64,000 nt of DNA from Deltaproteobacteria bacterium (lineage in GTDB: Bacteria > Desulfobacterota_D > UBA1144 > Nemesobacterales > Nemesobacteraceae): contig JAJCZR010000037.1 of NCBI GenBank assembly GCA_029262295.1, positions 1-64,000 of the forward strand, written 5' to 3'. Within the stretch, counting starts at the first letter, position 1. Each line of letters starts with the position of its first letter. The position numbers and the translations under genes were made by a program. Positions 1 through 10,367 of the stretch are shown piece after piece. The notes under the pieces are model-generated. The model had not been told where the DNA came from. It ran no database searches and saw only the letters and a list, made by a program, of their open reading frames with translations.

Positions 1-131
1 AAGTCAGCTCCTCCGGACTCGGATAACACTTTTGTTATTGCTGCTGTTAGTGTTGTCTTACCGTGGTCTACGTGACCTATTGTACCTATGTTTAAATGAG
101 GTTTGCCTCTCTGAAATTTTGCCTTCGACAT
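1..131 (-). CDS. tuf: Elongation factor Tu, N-terminal part (truncated by window edge)
   Basis: Reverse complement translates [43 protein letters not shown], the EF-Tu N-terminus with the P-loop; downstream of a tRNA cluster. Confidence 0.95.
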   Translation of the reverse strand, partial: MSKAKFQRGKPHLNIGTIGHVDHGKTTLTAAITKVLSESGGAD

Positions 132-202
132 ATTGTCCTCCGAAATTTATTTCATATTGTTTACTGTTCATAATAACTTTTTTGATAACTTTATTTGCTT
201 CA

Positions 203-278
<76 letters not shown>

Positions 279-288
279 AGAACAAATG

Positions 289-362
289 AGCGGGAGACGG
301 GATTCGAACCCGCGACCCTCAGCTTGGAAGGCTGATGCTCTAGCCAACTGAGCTACTCCCGC
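289..362 (-). tRNA. tRNA-Gly(TCC)
   Basis: Cloverleaf GCGGGAGTAGCTCAGTTGG...CTTCCAA...GGTTCGAATCCCGTCTCCCGC; anticodon TCC. Confidence 0.95.
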
Positions 363-370
363 ACAAATTT

Positions 371-453
371 TGGGAAGGGCAGGATTCGAACCTACGTAGG
401 GGTTAACCGTCAGATTTACAGTCTGATGCTTTTGACCGCTCAGCCACCTTCCC
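371..453 (-). tRNA. tRNA-Tyr(GTA)
   Basis: Class II tRNA with long variable arm, GGGAAGGTGGCTGAG...CTGTAAA...GGTTCGAATCCTGCCCTTCCC; anticodon GTA. Confidence 0.95.
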
Positions 454-476
454 TCTCTATCCATATTGATTTTACG

Positions 477-548
477 AGCTGGAGAAGGGATTCGAACCCC
501 CGACCGGCTGATTACAAATCAGCTGCTCTACCCCTGAGCTACTCCAGC
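477..548 (-). tRNA. tRNA-Thr(TGT)
   Basis: Cloverleaf GCTGGAGTAGCTCAGGGG...TTTGTAA...GGTTCGAATCCCTTCTCCAGC; anticodon TGT. Confidence 0.95.
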
Positions 549-682
549 AGTTTTTTCATTCTCCCGCTATATTAAATTACAATTTCATTAAGATAATTTG
601 GGTATAAAAATCCCGTAAAATTTAAGCCGAAAATTATAACTTTATAGAATATGGATGTCAACTGGGCAAAACATATAAATTC

Positions 683-1123
683 TTACACAAGAGAAGCTGA
701 AACCTGTGCTTCAGCGACTTTTTTCCCATCAACTGTGGCCCTTCCACCAAAAAGGAGGATCCTTGACCTTCTTTTAATAAGTTCAACCTCAAATACTACT
801 TTATTCCCAGGTAAAACAGGGCTTCTGAATTTACAGCTGTCTAGCCCAATAAGATAGGCATTACTAAACTCACTTTTCTCAAGCTCTTCTTTAAATGAGT
901 GGTTAAAAAGAATTCCCCCTGTTTGTGCAATTGCCTCAGTAATAATTACACCGGGCACAATGGGGTTGCCGGGAAAGTGCCCCGGGAAAAAAAATTCATT
1001 TTCACCAAACACCTTTTCTGCAATAATTTTCTTACCTGATTCAATACTCACAACTGAATCAACAAACAGAAAAGGTTCTCTATGTGGTATTAAAGCCTTA
1101 ACCTGCTCTTTATCTAAAAGCAT
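683..1123 (-). CDS. fabZ: 3-hydroxyacyl-[acyl-carrier-protein] dehydratase FabZ
   Basis: LIPHREPFLFVDSV and FFPGHFPGNPIVPGVIITEAIAQTGG hotdog-fold motifs. Confidence 0.95.
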   Translation of the reverse strand: MLLDKEQVKALIPHREPFLFVDSVVSIESGKKIIAEKVFGENEFFFPGHFPGNPIVPGVIITEAIAQTGGILFNHSFKEELEKSEFSNAYLIGLDSCKFRSPVLPGNKVVFEVELIKRRSRILLFGGRATVDGKKVAEAQVSASLV

Positions 1124-1134
1124 AAACCGAGCAC

Positions 1135-1647
1135 CTACTTTGTTGCATCATATGCTTGTATAACTTTTCCAGTTATATCAGAATTTAACCCACCATAAAC
1201 AAGCCCGGCTTCAGTTTTTTCAAATATCATAGTGTAGCCGCCCTTATCACCAATATCTTTTACAATCCCTTCAATGTCTTTAAGTATCTTTTGGGTTAAC
1301 TCAAGGTCTTTTCTTTGAAGTTCGACTCTAAAGTCTTCTCTCGTACGGTCAAGGTCTTTTTGTTTTCTCTCAATTGTTTCTGCCATTGATTTTCTCTTGG
1401 TCTCGCTTGCAACTGCACCGTTTTTAATAAAATCCTGTCTTAAATTCTCAAGGGCACTTGCTTTCTGCTCAATTATCTTTCTTTTATTTTGGAATGCAGA
1501 CTCAAAAGATGTTTTCGCTGTTTTTCCTGCTTTTGAATCTCTTATCACCCTTTGAAGGTCAACATAGGCAATCTTATCACCTTGCGCGTAAGATAAACCA
1601 GCAAAACAAAATAAAAATATAGCACTTAATAATAAAAACTTTCTCAT
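1135..1647 (-). CDS. skp: OmpH/Skp family periplasmic chaperone
   Basis: Signal peptide, KIAYVDLQRVIRDSKAGK, coiled coil; adjacent to bamA. Confidence 0.9.
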   Translation of the reverse strand: MRKFLLLSAIFLFCFAGLSYAQGDKIAYVDLQRVIRDSKAGKTAKTSFESAFQNKRKIIEQKASALENLRQDFIKNGAVASETKRKSMAETIERKQKDLDRTREDFRVELQRKDLELTQKILKDIEGIVKDIGDKGGYTMIFEKTEAGLVYGGLNSDITGKVIQAYDATK

Positions 1648-1673
1648 TTAAAAGCCTCCTTACTATTTTTAAA

Positions 1674-4016
1674 TTAAAATAAGCTTCCTACAGTAAACTG
1701 TATTTCAAAGCTGTCTTCACCGGGAAGTGTGCTTCCCAGAGGAAAACCAAGATCCAATCTTAAAGGCCCAAGAGGTGAGATCCATCTAACTCCAAATCCA
1801 ACATCTGTCCTGAGATCATCAAAACTTGGGTTTTGTCCGTCATTAAATGCGTTTCCAGCTTCAAAGAAAACTACTCCTTTTAAGTTAAGATCACTTACAA
1901 TCGGGATAATATAGTCTACTGAGAAAAGCAGTTCCTGCACCCCACCAATTATTACAAAATCACCATCTTCTGTTGGTACCCTTGGTCCAACTCTCCTAAA
2001 TCCAAAGCCTCTAAGGGCATTTGGGCCTCCAAGGAAAAACCTTTCCCCAACAACTAAATCATCTCCGTTGTTTTTTAAATCAATAAAACCATACCTTCCA
2101 AGAACTGAAAAATAGGTATCTTTCCAAAATGGGAGCCAATAACGGCTGGACAAAGTGTACTTGATAAAATCTGTGTTTCCACCAATTCCTGCATACTCCA
2201 CATCTGCCCTTGCAAGTATTCCTCTGGTAGGATCCAGAAAATTATTTCTTGAATCCCAGATTAACCCAAAAGCAACACTGCTTATAGTTCGATCAGACTC
2301 AGTAATAATTAATCTTGAATCACGATCAACGTCCGAAATACTCTGCCTTTCAAGTCTGTATGATGTACGTGCACTTAAATTGCCATAAATTCTTCTGCCA
2401 AAACCAATAACACCACCAAAAGCTTCCCTGTCAAAATCCCTGAACTGCCTGTCATTCAAAAAGAGCAAAGTATCAAAAGTCCATTTTGAATCAAGAAAGG
2501 TAGGATCCCTGTAGTTTAATGATACTACCCTGGTCACACCGCCAATTTGTGCATTGAGCGTGAGTGTCTTTCCATAACCAAACAAGTTAGATTCCTGCAC
2601 CTGCGCAGCAAAAAGAACAGTCTCCACTGAACTAAATCCGCCAGAAACGCTAAAAAAACCGGTAGGACGTTCTTCAACTTTTACTTTCACATCAAGCTGA
2701 TCATCGGTATCGGGAACCCTTTCCGTTGTAACTTCAATATTATCATCAAAGTACCCAAGCCTTGTTATCTGGCTTTTGGCTGCATTAAATTTTGAGGAGC
2801 TGTAAAGTTTTTCTTCTTCAAGGGATAGGTTTCTTCTTACCACTTTATCCCTTGTTCTTGAGTTACCTGTTATATCAATATTTCTAACAAAGACTTCTTT
2901 TCCCTTTTCAAACTGATAGTCAATACTCACAGAATTGTTACTTCGATCAAGCTGCACATCGGGGTTTACGTTTGCAAACGCATACCCTTTATCACCATAA
3001 AATGTTGTTAATGAAGCAATATCCGCTTGTAAGGTAAAAGTGCTGAAAACATCACTGGGTTTTAATTTTACAGCACCCAGCAACTCACTCTCATCTGCAA
3101 TTATATCACCTGAAAAAGTAATATTGGATATATTAAACTGTGACCCTTCTTCAATTCTAAAAACAACACTATAACCCTCAAGCTCATCGTCATAGTTTAT
3201 CTCTGACTCACTTACCTTTACATCAAGATAACCCTTATCAAGATATATTGCCCTTATCCTGTCGGAATCTCTGTTAATTTCTTCAATGTTGTAAAGCCCT
3301 CTTTTTGTTAGAAATGAAAGGAAGAACTTTGTCTTGGAATAAATCTTCTTTTTTATTTCCTTGCTATCAATATTTTCATTACCAGCAAGTGAAACATTCT
3401 TGATATAAGCGGTGCTACCTTCAGTAATTTTGTATAAGACACTTACCGTACCATCACCCCTAGGCTCTATTTCATAGTCAACACTGGTACCGACAAACCC
3501 ATTTTGTGAATAAACCCCGAGTATTGCATTTTTGCTTTCTTCAACCTGGTTTAAATCAATTATCTTTCCTTCTTTAACCGTAAGGGCCTCGAGGACTGTA
3601 TCATCTTTAACATCATCGTTACCTGCTATTCTTAAATCTGTAACAACAGGTTTTTCAAGAACTGAGAATTCAAGCTGAAGGCCCTTCTCAGTTTCATCAG
3701 CTGCAACTGTAACCTGTTCAAAGAAACGGAGGTCATGTAGCGATCTTATACTATTTTTTACTGATTCAAGAGAATAAATATCACCAGTTTGTAATTTAAG
3801 GTTAAGACGAATTACTTCTTCTTCAATTCTTTTGTTTCCAGTAATTTTTATATCAACAATTTCTTTTCCCTCAAAACTGCTTTGGCTCTCTGCAGAAGGT
3901 TTAGCTGCTTCTTGAGAGTAAGAATGATTTACACAGAAACACAAAGTTACTGTAAAAACAAGAAAAGTTGTCAATAAAATCCTAAAAGAAACTCCAAATC
4001 TATTATTAATGCTCAT
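1674..4016 (-). CDS. bamA: Outer membrane protein assembly factor BamA
   Basis: Signal peptide, repeated POTRA-like segments (ITGNKRIEEEVIRLNL), C-terminal barrel with FFLGGPNALRGFGFRRVGPR and terminal F. Confidence 0.95.
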   Translation of the reverse strand: MSINNRFGVSFRILLTTFLVFTVTLCFCVNHSYSQEAAKPSAESQSSFEGKEIVDIKITGNKRIEEEVIRLNLKLQTGDIYSLESVKNSIRSLHDLRFFEQVTVAADETEKGLQLEFSVLEKPVVTDLRIAGNDDVKDDTVLEALTVKEGKIIDLNQVEESKNAILGVYSQNGFVGTSVDYEIEPRGDGTVSVLYKITEGSTAYIKNVSLAGNENIDSKEIKKKIYSKTKFFLSFLTKRGLYNIEEINRDSDRIRAIYLDKGYLDVKVSESEINYDDELEGYSVVFRIEEGSQFNISNITFSGDIIADESELLGAVKLKPSDVFSTFTLQADIASLTTFYGDKGYAFANVNPDVQLDRSNNSVSIDYQFEKGKEVFVRNIDITGNSRTRDKVVRRNLSLEEEKLYSSSKFNAAKSQITRLGYFDDNIEVTTERVPDTDDQLDVKVKVEERPTGFFSVSGGFSSVETVLFAAQVQESNLFGYGKTLTLNAQIGGVTRVVSLNYRDPTFLDSKWTFDTLLFLNDRQFRDFDREAFGGVIGFGRRIYGNLSARTSYRLERQSISDVDRDSRLIITESDRTISSVAFGLIWDSRNNFLDPTRGILARADVEYAGIGGNTDFIKYTLSSRYWLPFWKDTYFSVLGRYGFIDLKNNGDDLVVGERFFLGGPNALRGFGFRRVGPRVPTEDGDFVIIGGVQELLFSVDYIIPIVSDLNLKGVVFFEAGNAFNDGQNPSFDDLRTDVGFGVRWISPLGPLRLDLGFPLGSTLPGEDSFEIQFTVGSLF

Positions 4017-4704
4017 TCACAATTATCCCGTCAGAAATTGTAATTGTACGTTTCAACTTGCTGGCTATTTCCAAGTTGTGTGTAACAACTACTGATGTAA
4101 TCCCATATTCCTCGTTCAATTTAAGAAATAACTCCAATATAGACAATCCAGTTTTTAAATCAAGGTTTCCAGTTGGTTCATCGGCAAGAATCACCTTTGG
4201 GTTCAAGACCATTGCCCTTGCAATTGAAACCCTTTGCTGCTCTCCCCCTGAAAGTTGCCCTGGGTTATGAGTGACCCTTTGTTCAAGTCCTAAACTCTTA
4301 AGCACATTAAAAGCTTTTTCTTCAGCTGCATCCCTTTCCTCTCTTCTTATTAAACAAGGCATCATTACATTTTCAAGTGCAGAAAATTCAGGGAGTAAAT
4401 AATGAAACTGAAAAACAAAACCTATTTGTTTATTTCGGAAATCACAAAGATAAGCTTCATCTTTAATAAAAAGGTTTTCTTCATCGTAAAAGACTTCACC
4501 TTCACTTGGTGAATCAAGGGCACCCATAATATGAAGTAAAGTGCTTTTGCCTGAACCTGAAACTCCAATTATGCCAAGGGTCTCTCCAGTCTCAATATCA
4601 AGGTCTATACCATTTATAGCTTTCACAATAGAACCATTGTTTGAAAACCTTTTCTCAAGACCTCTTATCTTATATAAATTATTACTCATATCTAAGTGCT
4701 TCAA
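4006..4704 (-). CDS. lolD: Lipoprotein-releasing ABC transporter ATP-binding protein LolD
   Basis: Walker A GVSGSGKST, signature LSGGEQQRVSIARAM, Walker B VILADEPTGNLD; next to lolC-like permease. Confidence 0.93.
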   Translation of the reverse strand: MKHLDMSNNLYKIRGLEKRFSNNGSIVKAINGIDLDIETGETLGIIGVSGSGKSTLLHIMGALDSPSEGEVFYDEENLFIKDEAYLCDFRNKQIGFVFQFHYLLPEFSALENVMMPCLIRREERDAAEEKAFNVLKSLGLEQRVTHNPGQLSGGEQQRVSIARAMVLNPKVILADEPTGNLDLKTGLSILELFLKLNEEYGITSVVVTHNLEIASKLKRTITISDGIIVNEH

Positions 4705-5977
4705 CAGGATCCCTTTTTGATGCTTGATATGAAGGATACAAAGTTGCTATAAAACAAATCAGTAAACTGCAGATTGCAACAATGATAAAATATTCAGCCT
4801 CCATCTTAACAGGAAACTCCGAGATAGGATACACATTGTTATCGAAAGGTATCAAGTTCTTTATAAAATTACTGGTTTTAAGAAAATAGCAGACTAGGTA
4901 TCCTGCTATAGTGCCCAACAATGTTCCAACTGAACCAATTATCATTCCGTCCATAACAAATATTTTTCTAACCCCTGATTTTTTTGCCCCCATAGCCCTG
5001 AGAATAGCGACATCTTTATTTTTCTCCATGACAAGCATTGTAAGCGTGCTGACAATGTTAAGGGCAGCCACAAGTATTATGAAAGCCAGAAAAATGGCTA
5101 TTGCAATTCTCTCAAGCCGGAGGGCCTTGAAAAGGCTTTTATTAACCTCTTCCCAGTTTCTTGCAAAGTAAGGGAACTTTAGTAATTCAGAAAGATCCTC
5201 ACCTATTTTTTTAGCCCTGTAGATTTTGTCGACCTTTACCTCAATTCCAGTTGCCTTATTATCAGTCTCAAAAAAGTCCATTGCGTCCCGAAGGGATGTA
5301 TAAGATATAGATGAATCATATTCGAGCATTCCGTAATCAAAAATCCCAATCACTTCAAATTTTCTTGTTTTTGCCTGCGGACCAAATGGGCCTATCTTTC
5401 CAAATGGAGACACTAGATTAATTGAATCTCCAACTAAAACTCCAAGGGAATTTGAAAGCTCCTTACCAATAAGAATTGGCGGAACACCAGACTCTGTTTT
5501 TTTATCCAGTTTTGTTAAAAGTTCTTTACCGGCATTAATTAGTAACTGATCATCTTCTTCATTAACGGGAAATAAGCCTTTTCCCACAGCCTCGGCAATA
5601 TTACTAACAGTGGTAGCAGTGTTAGGATCAATTCCTCTTACAACCGAACCAGCAACATTGTTTTCTGCAACAAGCATCCCTTGATTATAAATAAAGGGGC
5701 TTGCACCAACCACTCCCGGAAAATCGAGAATTTTCTCTCTCAGTTCATTAAAGTTATCAAAATCGCCGTCATAACTCATAACAACAATGTGGGAGCTAAC
5801 ACCAAGAATTTTGTCTCTTAACTCTTCTTCAAATCCCTTCATAACAGAGAGCACAACATTAAGGGACATTACCCCAAGGAATACTCCTAGTATGGAAATA
5901 AGTCCAATAACTGAAACAAACTTTTGCTTGCTTCTGGACCTTAAGTATCTAAAGGATATTAATGATTCGTAGCTCAT
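4682..5977 (-). CDS. lolC: Lipoprotein-releasing ABC transporter permease LolC/LolE family
   Basis: N-terminal ISFRYLRSRSKQKFVSVIGLISILGVFLGVMSLNVVLSVMKGFEEELRDKILG typical of LolC/E; FtsX-like C-terminal TM. Confidence 0.92.
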   Translation of the reverse strand: MSYESLISFRYLRSRSKQKFVSVIGLISILGVFLGVMSLNVVLSVMKGFEEELRDKILGVSSHIVVMSYDGDFDNFNELREKILDFPGVVGASPFIYNQGMLVAENNVAGSVVRGIDPNTATTVSNIAEAVGKGLFPVNEEDDQLLINAGKELLTKLDKKTESGVPPILIGKELSNSLGVLVGDSINLVSPFGKIGPFGPQAKTRKFEVIGIFDYGMLEYDSSISYTSLRDAMDFFETDNKATGIEVKVDKIYRAKKIGEDLSELLKFPYFARNWEEVNKSLFKALRLERIAIAIFLAFIILVAALNIVSTLTMLVMEKNKDVAILRAMGAKKSGVRKIFVMDGMIIGSVGTLLGTIAGYLVCYFLKTSNFIKNLIPFDNNVYPISEFPVKMEAEYFIIVAICSLLICFIATLYPSYQASKRDPVEALRYE

Positions 5978-7438
5978 TTAGGATCTAAGATGAGGAAAGA
6001 ATATTACTTCTCTTATAGACGATGCCCCGGTAAGCAACATCACAAGACGGTCTATTCCAATGCCAGCACCAGCAGTTGGGGGCATGCCATACTCAAGTGC
6101 CGTAACATAGTCTTTATCCATTTCGTGTGATTCATCCTCACCTTTTTCTTTCATTTTCATCTGATTGGCAAACCTTTCGTTCTGGTCAATAGGATCGTTT
6201 AATTCTGAAAAAGCATTCGCAATCTCTCTTCCATAAATATAAAGCTCAAACCTGTCTGTTATTTCAGGATTATCATCATTTTTTCTTGCAAGTGGAGATA
6301 CATCAAGCGGAAACCCATAAACAAAAGCGGGGTCAATTAACTTTTCTCCAATTTCCAGCTCAAAAAGCTCAGTAATGGCTTTTCCCTTTATATCATTATG
6401 ATCAATTCCAAGTGAACCTGCTTTTTCAAAAAGAGTTTTTTCATCATTCACAATTTCTTCACCAAATTTATCTATGAGTGCATCATATATATTTATTCTT
6501 TTCCACGGCCTACTTAAATTTATTTCTTTTTCTTCATATGGAATGGTTAATGAACCAACTGTTTCTTCTGCAAGATGGCAAATAAGATCTTCAATTAGCT
6601 CCATTAAGTCTTCATACGTTGCATACGATTGATAAAACTCTAGCATCGTAAACTCAGGGTTATGCCTTGTGGAAACTCCCTCATTTCTGAAGGTACGTCC
6701 TAGTTCATAAACCCTCTCAAGCCCACCCACTACAAGCCTTTTTAAATAAAGTTCAGGGGCAATTCTAAGATAAAGGTCCATATCAAGTGCATTGTGGTGA
6801 GTAATAAAAGGTTTTGCAGCAGCACCTCCTGCAATTGGATGAAGTATAGGCGTTTCAACTTCAAGATAATCCCTTTTATCAAGAAAAGTTCTTATTAAAT
6901 TTATCACCTTTGATCTTCGTTTAAAAATTTCTTTTGTCCCAGAGTTTGAGATGAGATCGAGATACCTTTGTCTGTATCTTGTTTCAACATCAGAAAGTCC
7001 ATGCCATTTTTCTGGAAGCGGCCTCAGGGTCTTGGTGAGAAATTCATAAGAAGAAATATTAATTGTTAACTCTCCGGTTTTAGTCTTAAAAACATTCCCT
7101 TCAATACCAATAAAATCTCCAATATCTATTAACTTTTTAAACGACTGAAATGTTTCATCATCAAGATTCTTTTTCTGAATAAATGCCTGTATTTTCCCGG
7201 TACGGTCCACAATATTTAGAAAAGCACTTTTACCAAAATCCCTTATTGAAATTATTCTGCCTGCAAGAGAAAAGCTTTCCTGTATATCTTTTAATTCTTC
7301 TGCATCTTTCTCACCGTATACAGAAATAACTTCCAGGGAAGTATTTTTAGGCTTAAATCTATTTTCATAGGGATTTATTCCCTTTTCTTTAAGCTCTGAT
7401 AGTTTTGATTTTCTTAATTGAAACTGATCATTGTCCAT
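5978..7438 (-). CDS. lysS: Lysyl-tRNA synthetase, class II
   Basis: [23 protein letters not shown] (motif 2), [15 protein letters not shown] (motif 3). Confidence 0.97.
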   Translation of the reverse strand: MDNDQFQLRKSKLSELKEKGINPYENRFKPKNTSLEVISVYGEKDAEELKDIQESFSLAGRIISIRDFGKSAFLNIVDRTGKIQAFIQKKNLDDETFQSFKKLIDIGDFIGIEGNVFKTKTGELTINISSYEFLTKTLRPLPEKWHGLSDVETRYRQRYLDLISNSGTKEIFKRRSKVINLIRTFLDKRDYLEVETPILHPIAGGAAAKPFITHHNALDMDLYLRIAPELYLKRLVVGGLERVYELGRTFRNEGVSTRHNPEFTMLEFYQSYATYEDLMELIEDLICHLAEETVGSLTIPYEEKEINLSRPWKRINIYDALIDKFGEEIVNDEKTLFEKAGSLGIDHNDIKGKAITELFELEIGEKLIDPAFVYGFPLDVSPLARKNDDNPEITDRFELYIYGREIANAFSELNDPIDQNERFANQMKMKEKGEDESHEMDKDYVTALEYGMPPTAGAGIGIDRLVMLLTGASSIREVIFFPHLRS

Positions 7439-7475
7439 AATTTAGTTTAGGAAACCGCTTTTGGGGAATCTTGAT

Positions 7476-7868
7476 TTAATCCAAGATAATATACGTAGCT
7501 ATTGCTTTCGCTACAAGATTATTTTTATTGTACACCTCTGCTTCGACAGGAATAACCCTTCCCTCTCTAAGCACTTTTGCCAAACATATGAGTTCGTCTT
7601 CTGTCACCGGTTCAAGATAATTTATTTTCATTTCTGCAGTAACAAACTTTTTTTCAAATTTAACTATACTCGCAACTGCAAAGCCACAAGCAGAATCAGC
7701 CAAAGAGAAGATTGCCCCCCCATGCACCATATCATAGGGTTGTCTTAATTTAAGATCAAAAGGCATTCCTAGTTCTGATTCCCCATTTTGCATCTTATAG
7801 ATTTCGATGCCAAGTGTATCGATTAAATTTGGTTTTGGAAAAGGAAGCTTAATAGGGGTTTTACTCAA
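7476..7868 (-). CDS. PaaI-family hotdog thioesterase
   Basis: DMVHGGAIFSLADSACGFAV hotdog thioesterase motif. Confidence 0.85.
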   Translation of the reverse strand: MSKTPIKLPFPKPNLIDTLGIEIYKMQNGESELGMPFDLKLRQPYDMVHGGAIFSLADSACGFAVASIVKFEKKFVTAEMKINYLEPVTEDELICLAKVLREGRVIPVEAEVYNKNNLVAKAIATYIILD

Positions 7869-9045
7869 ATTTACTCTCCATCAATTCAAATTTTTTTGAA
7901 TAAGAATTAAATATAAAAAATGTGATAAAAACTGTACTAGCAATCACAGAAAACATTACCCTGAATCCAAAGAAATCTGCAACCATGCCATATAAAATTG
8001 AACCTATCATTCCTCCGGCAGTAAAAGAAAGACTGCTCACTGCAAAAGATTTTGACCTTGAAATACTGCCAGCCGACTCAATGATTATTGTATAAATTGA
8101 TGGATAAGCAAAGCCATGTGCAACTCCAAAAATAAAAGCTGCAACAATCAAAATTGTGAGGTTTTTTGTAAAAGCTAATATCAATATAGCAAATGCAAAT
8201 ACCAAAATTGAAGGAGAAGAAACTTTCCATCTTCCATATTTATCAGGTACCCATCCAAAAAACAGCCTTATAAGTAAGACAGCCGCAGTATATGAAACAA
8301 AATACAGATAATATGATTCAATTGATATTGAAAGGGAAAAAAGAGAAATAAAATTAAGCACTGATATGAAAGCGGCACCCAAAATAAAAAGTGCAAAGGC
8401 TGATATAAGTGAAGGCTTGTTTTTTATATAACTCAGATATGATTTGGGAACCTTAAATAAACCTTCTTTTTCTGATTTAGATATATTTTTTAATGCTAAT
8501 GACAAAACAAAACCAATTATTCCAAAAACACTCAGCAACAAAATGTATGTTTTAAAATCAAACCTGTTTATAATAATTGATCCAACAAATGGTGCTATAG
8601 CATAATTTATAACTGTAAATACCCCATAAATACCAATTGCCTGGGTTTTTTTAGTTTCAGGGGAGATATCCGTTGTGTAAGCCCCTGCTGAAATAAAAAA
8701 AAGTGAGAATGACGCGCCATGTAAAATCCTGAGTAAATATACATAAAAACCAATATTGCTTATATAAGCAAAAGGAAATGTTGATAGGATTAAAAGCAGA
8801 AATCCAGAAGAGATAAACAGTTTTTTCCCAATCTTATCCGACAGATAACCAACTAGAGGTGTGAGTATTAATGTACTGACACCGGAAATACCCATTATAA
8901 AACCAACATCCTTTTCAGTTGCCCCCAGATCTGTGAGAAACGGAGGCAGCAATAAAAAGGAATGAAGATTAAAGAAATAAAAAAAGCCAATTGTTGTTAT
9001 AAGAACAAATTCCCTATTGAGAATTGAGTTATTATTTATATTCAT
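7861..9045 (-). CDS. MFS transporter
   Basis: About 12 hydrophobic segments; GYLSDKIGKKLFI loop and GWVPDKYGRWKV repeat. Confidence 0.88.
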   Translation of the reverse strand: MNINNNSILNREFVLITTIGFFYFFNLHSFLLLPPFLTDLGATEKDVGFIMGISGVSTLILTPLVGYLSDKIGKKLFISSGFLLLILSTFPFAYISNIGFYVYLLRILHGASFSLFFISAGAYTTDISPETKKTQAIGIYGVFTVINYAIAPFVGSIIINRFDFKTYILLLSVFGIIGFVLSLALKNISKSEKEGLFKVPKSYLSYIKNKPSLISAFALFILGAAFISVLNFISLFSLSISIESYYLYFVSYTAAVLLIRLFFGWVPDKYGRWKVSSPSILVFAFAILILAFTKNLTILIVAAFIFGVAHGFAYPSIYTIIIESAGSISRSKSFAVSSLSFTAGGMIGSILYGMVADFFGFRVMFSVIASTVFITFFIFNSYSKKFELMESKFE

Positions 9046-9082
9046 TAATTGGTTTTAAAAATTATGATTTGGCAGGGGGGAA

Positions 9083-10366
9083 CTAATTCTTTGAATAAAC
9101 AACCTTTCCTGAAACAATAGTCTTATGAACAACCCCTTTCAATTTCCATCCTGAAAAAGGTGTATTTGTACCTTTTGATAAAAACTTTTCAGGGCAGACC
9201 TCATGCTCTTTCTCAGGGTCAAAAATTGTAACATCAGCAATAGCACCTGGTTTAAGGGTGCCTCTACCTATGTTAACTATCTCAGAGGGTTTAATAGTCA
9301 ACTTTTTTATCATATCTGAAACACTTAATATCCCACCTTCAACAAGTTTAAGTGATAATGGTAAGGCTGTTTCCAAACCTACAATACCAAATGGTGCAAG
9401 GTCAAACTCCACATTTTTCTCATCCTGACTGTGAGGGGCATGATCAGTTGCTATTGCATCTATTGTGTCATCTTTAAGGGCTTTTATAATAGCCTTTACA
9501 TCTTTTTGAGTTCTAAGTGGCGGGTTCATTTTTGCATTTGTATTGTAATCTACCACAGCTTCATCTGTGAGTGTAAAATGATGAGGTGCTGCTTCCGCTG
9601 TAATTTTAACACCTCTTTTCTTTGCATCCCTTATTAATCTTACAGATCCAGCAGTTGAAACATGGCATATATGTATATGGGCCCCGGTTATCTCAGAAAG
9701 TATTATATCCCTTGCAATCATTACCTCTTCAGAAGCACCCGGTATACCTTTCAAACCAAGTTTTGTTGAGACAACACCTTCGTTCATAACACCATCAGAA
9801 GATAAATACTTATCTTCAGCATGAATAATTAATGGAATACCAAAAGGCTTTACATATTCCATGGCCCTTCTCATTAAATTTGAATTTGTTACCGGAACAC
9901 CATCATCTGATATTCCAACACACCCTGCTTCATACATCTCACCTATATCAGCAAGTGCTTCACCTTTTTCCTCTCTCGTTATTGCCCCGATTGGAAAAAC
10001 ATTAACTATGCCTTCTGTTCTAGCCTTTAGGAGTATATATTCGGTCACAGAGGCATTATCATTTATCGGGTTAGTATTAGGCATACAAACAATTGAAGTG
10101 AAACCACCGGCAGCTGCAGACATACAGCCAGTTTTTATTGTTTCTTTATATTCATAACCTGGTTCTCTTAAATGAACGTGCACATCTACAAACCCGGGGC
10201 AAACAATCATATTTTTGGCATCTATCTCTTTTACATTTTTTCCAGAAGGTGTTTTTATTTTTTTTGAGATCTTATCAATTTTTCCTTTATCAATATAAAT
10301 ATCACAAACCTTGTCAATATTCTGTGATGGATCAATAACCCTTCCATTTCTAATAAGCAGGCTCAT
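9083..10366 (-). CDS. pyrC: Dihydroorotase
   Basis: PGFVDVHVHLREPGYEYKETI, ATDHAPHS; true start is likely MSLLIRNGRVIDPSQN at 10366, immediately after the pyrB stop, not the longer 10462 ORF. Confidence 0.95.
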   Translation of the reverse strand: MSLLIRNGRVIDPSQNIDKVCDIYIDKGKIDKISKKIKTPSGKNVKEIDAKNMIVCPGFVDVHVHLREPGYEYKETIKTGCMSAAAGGFTSIVCMPNTNPINDNASVTEYILLKARTEGIVNVFPIGAITREEKGEALADIGEMYEAGCVGISDDGVPVTNSNLMRRAMEYVKPFGIPLIIHAEDKYLSSDGVMNEGVVSTKLGLKGIPGASEEVMIARDIILSEITGAHIHICHVSTAGSVRLIRDAKKRGVKITAEAAPHHFTLTDEAVVDYNTNAKMNPPLRTQKDVKAIIKALKDDTIDAIATDHAPHSQDEKNVEFDLAPFGIVGLETALPLSLKLVEGGILSVSDMIKKLTIKPSEIVNIGRGTLKPGAIADVTIFDPEKEHEVCPEKFLSKGTNTPFSGWKLKGVVHKTIVSGKVVYSKN

Positions 10367-10367
10367 T

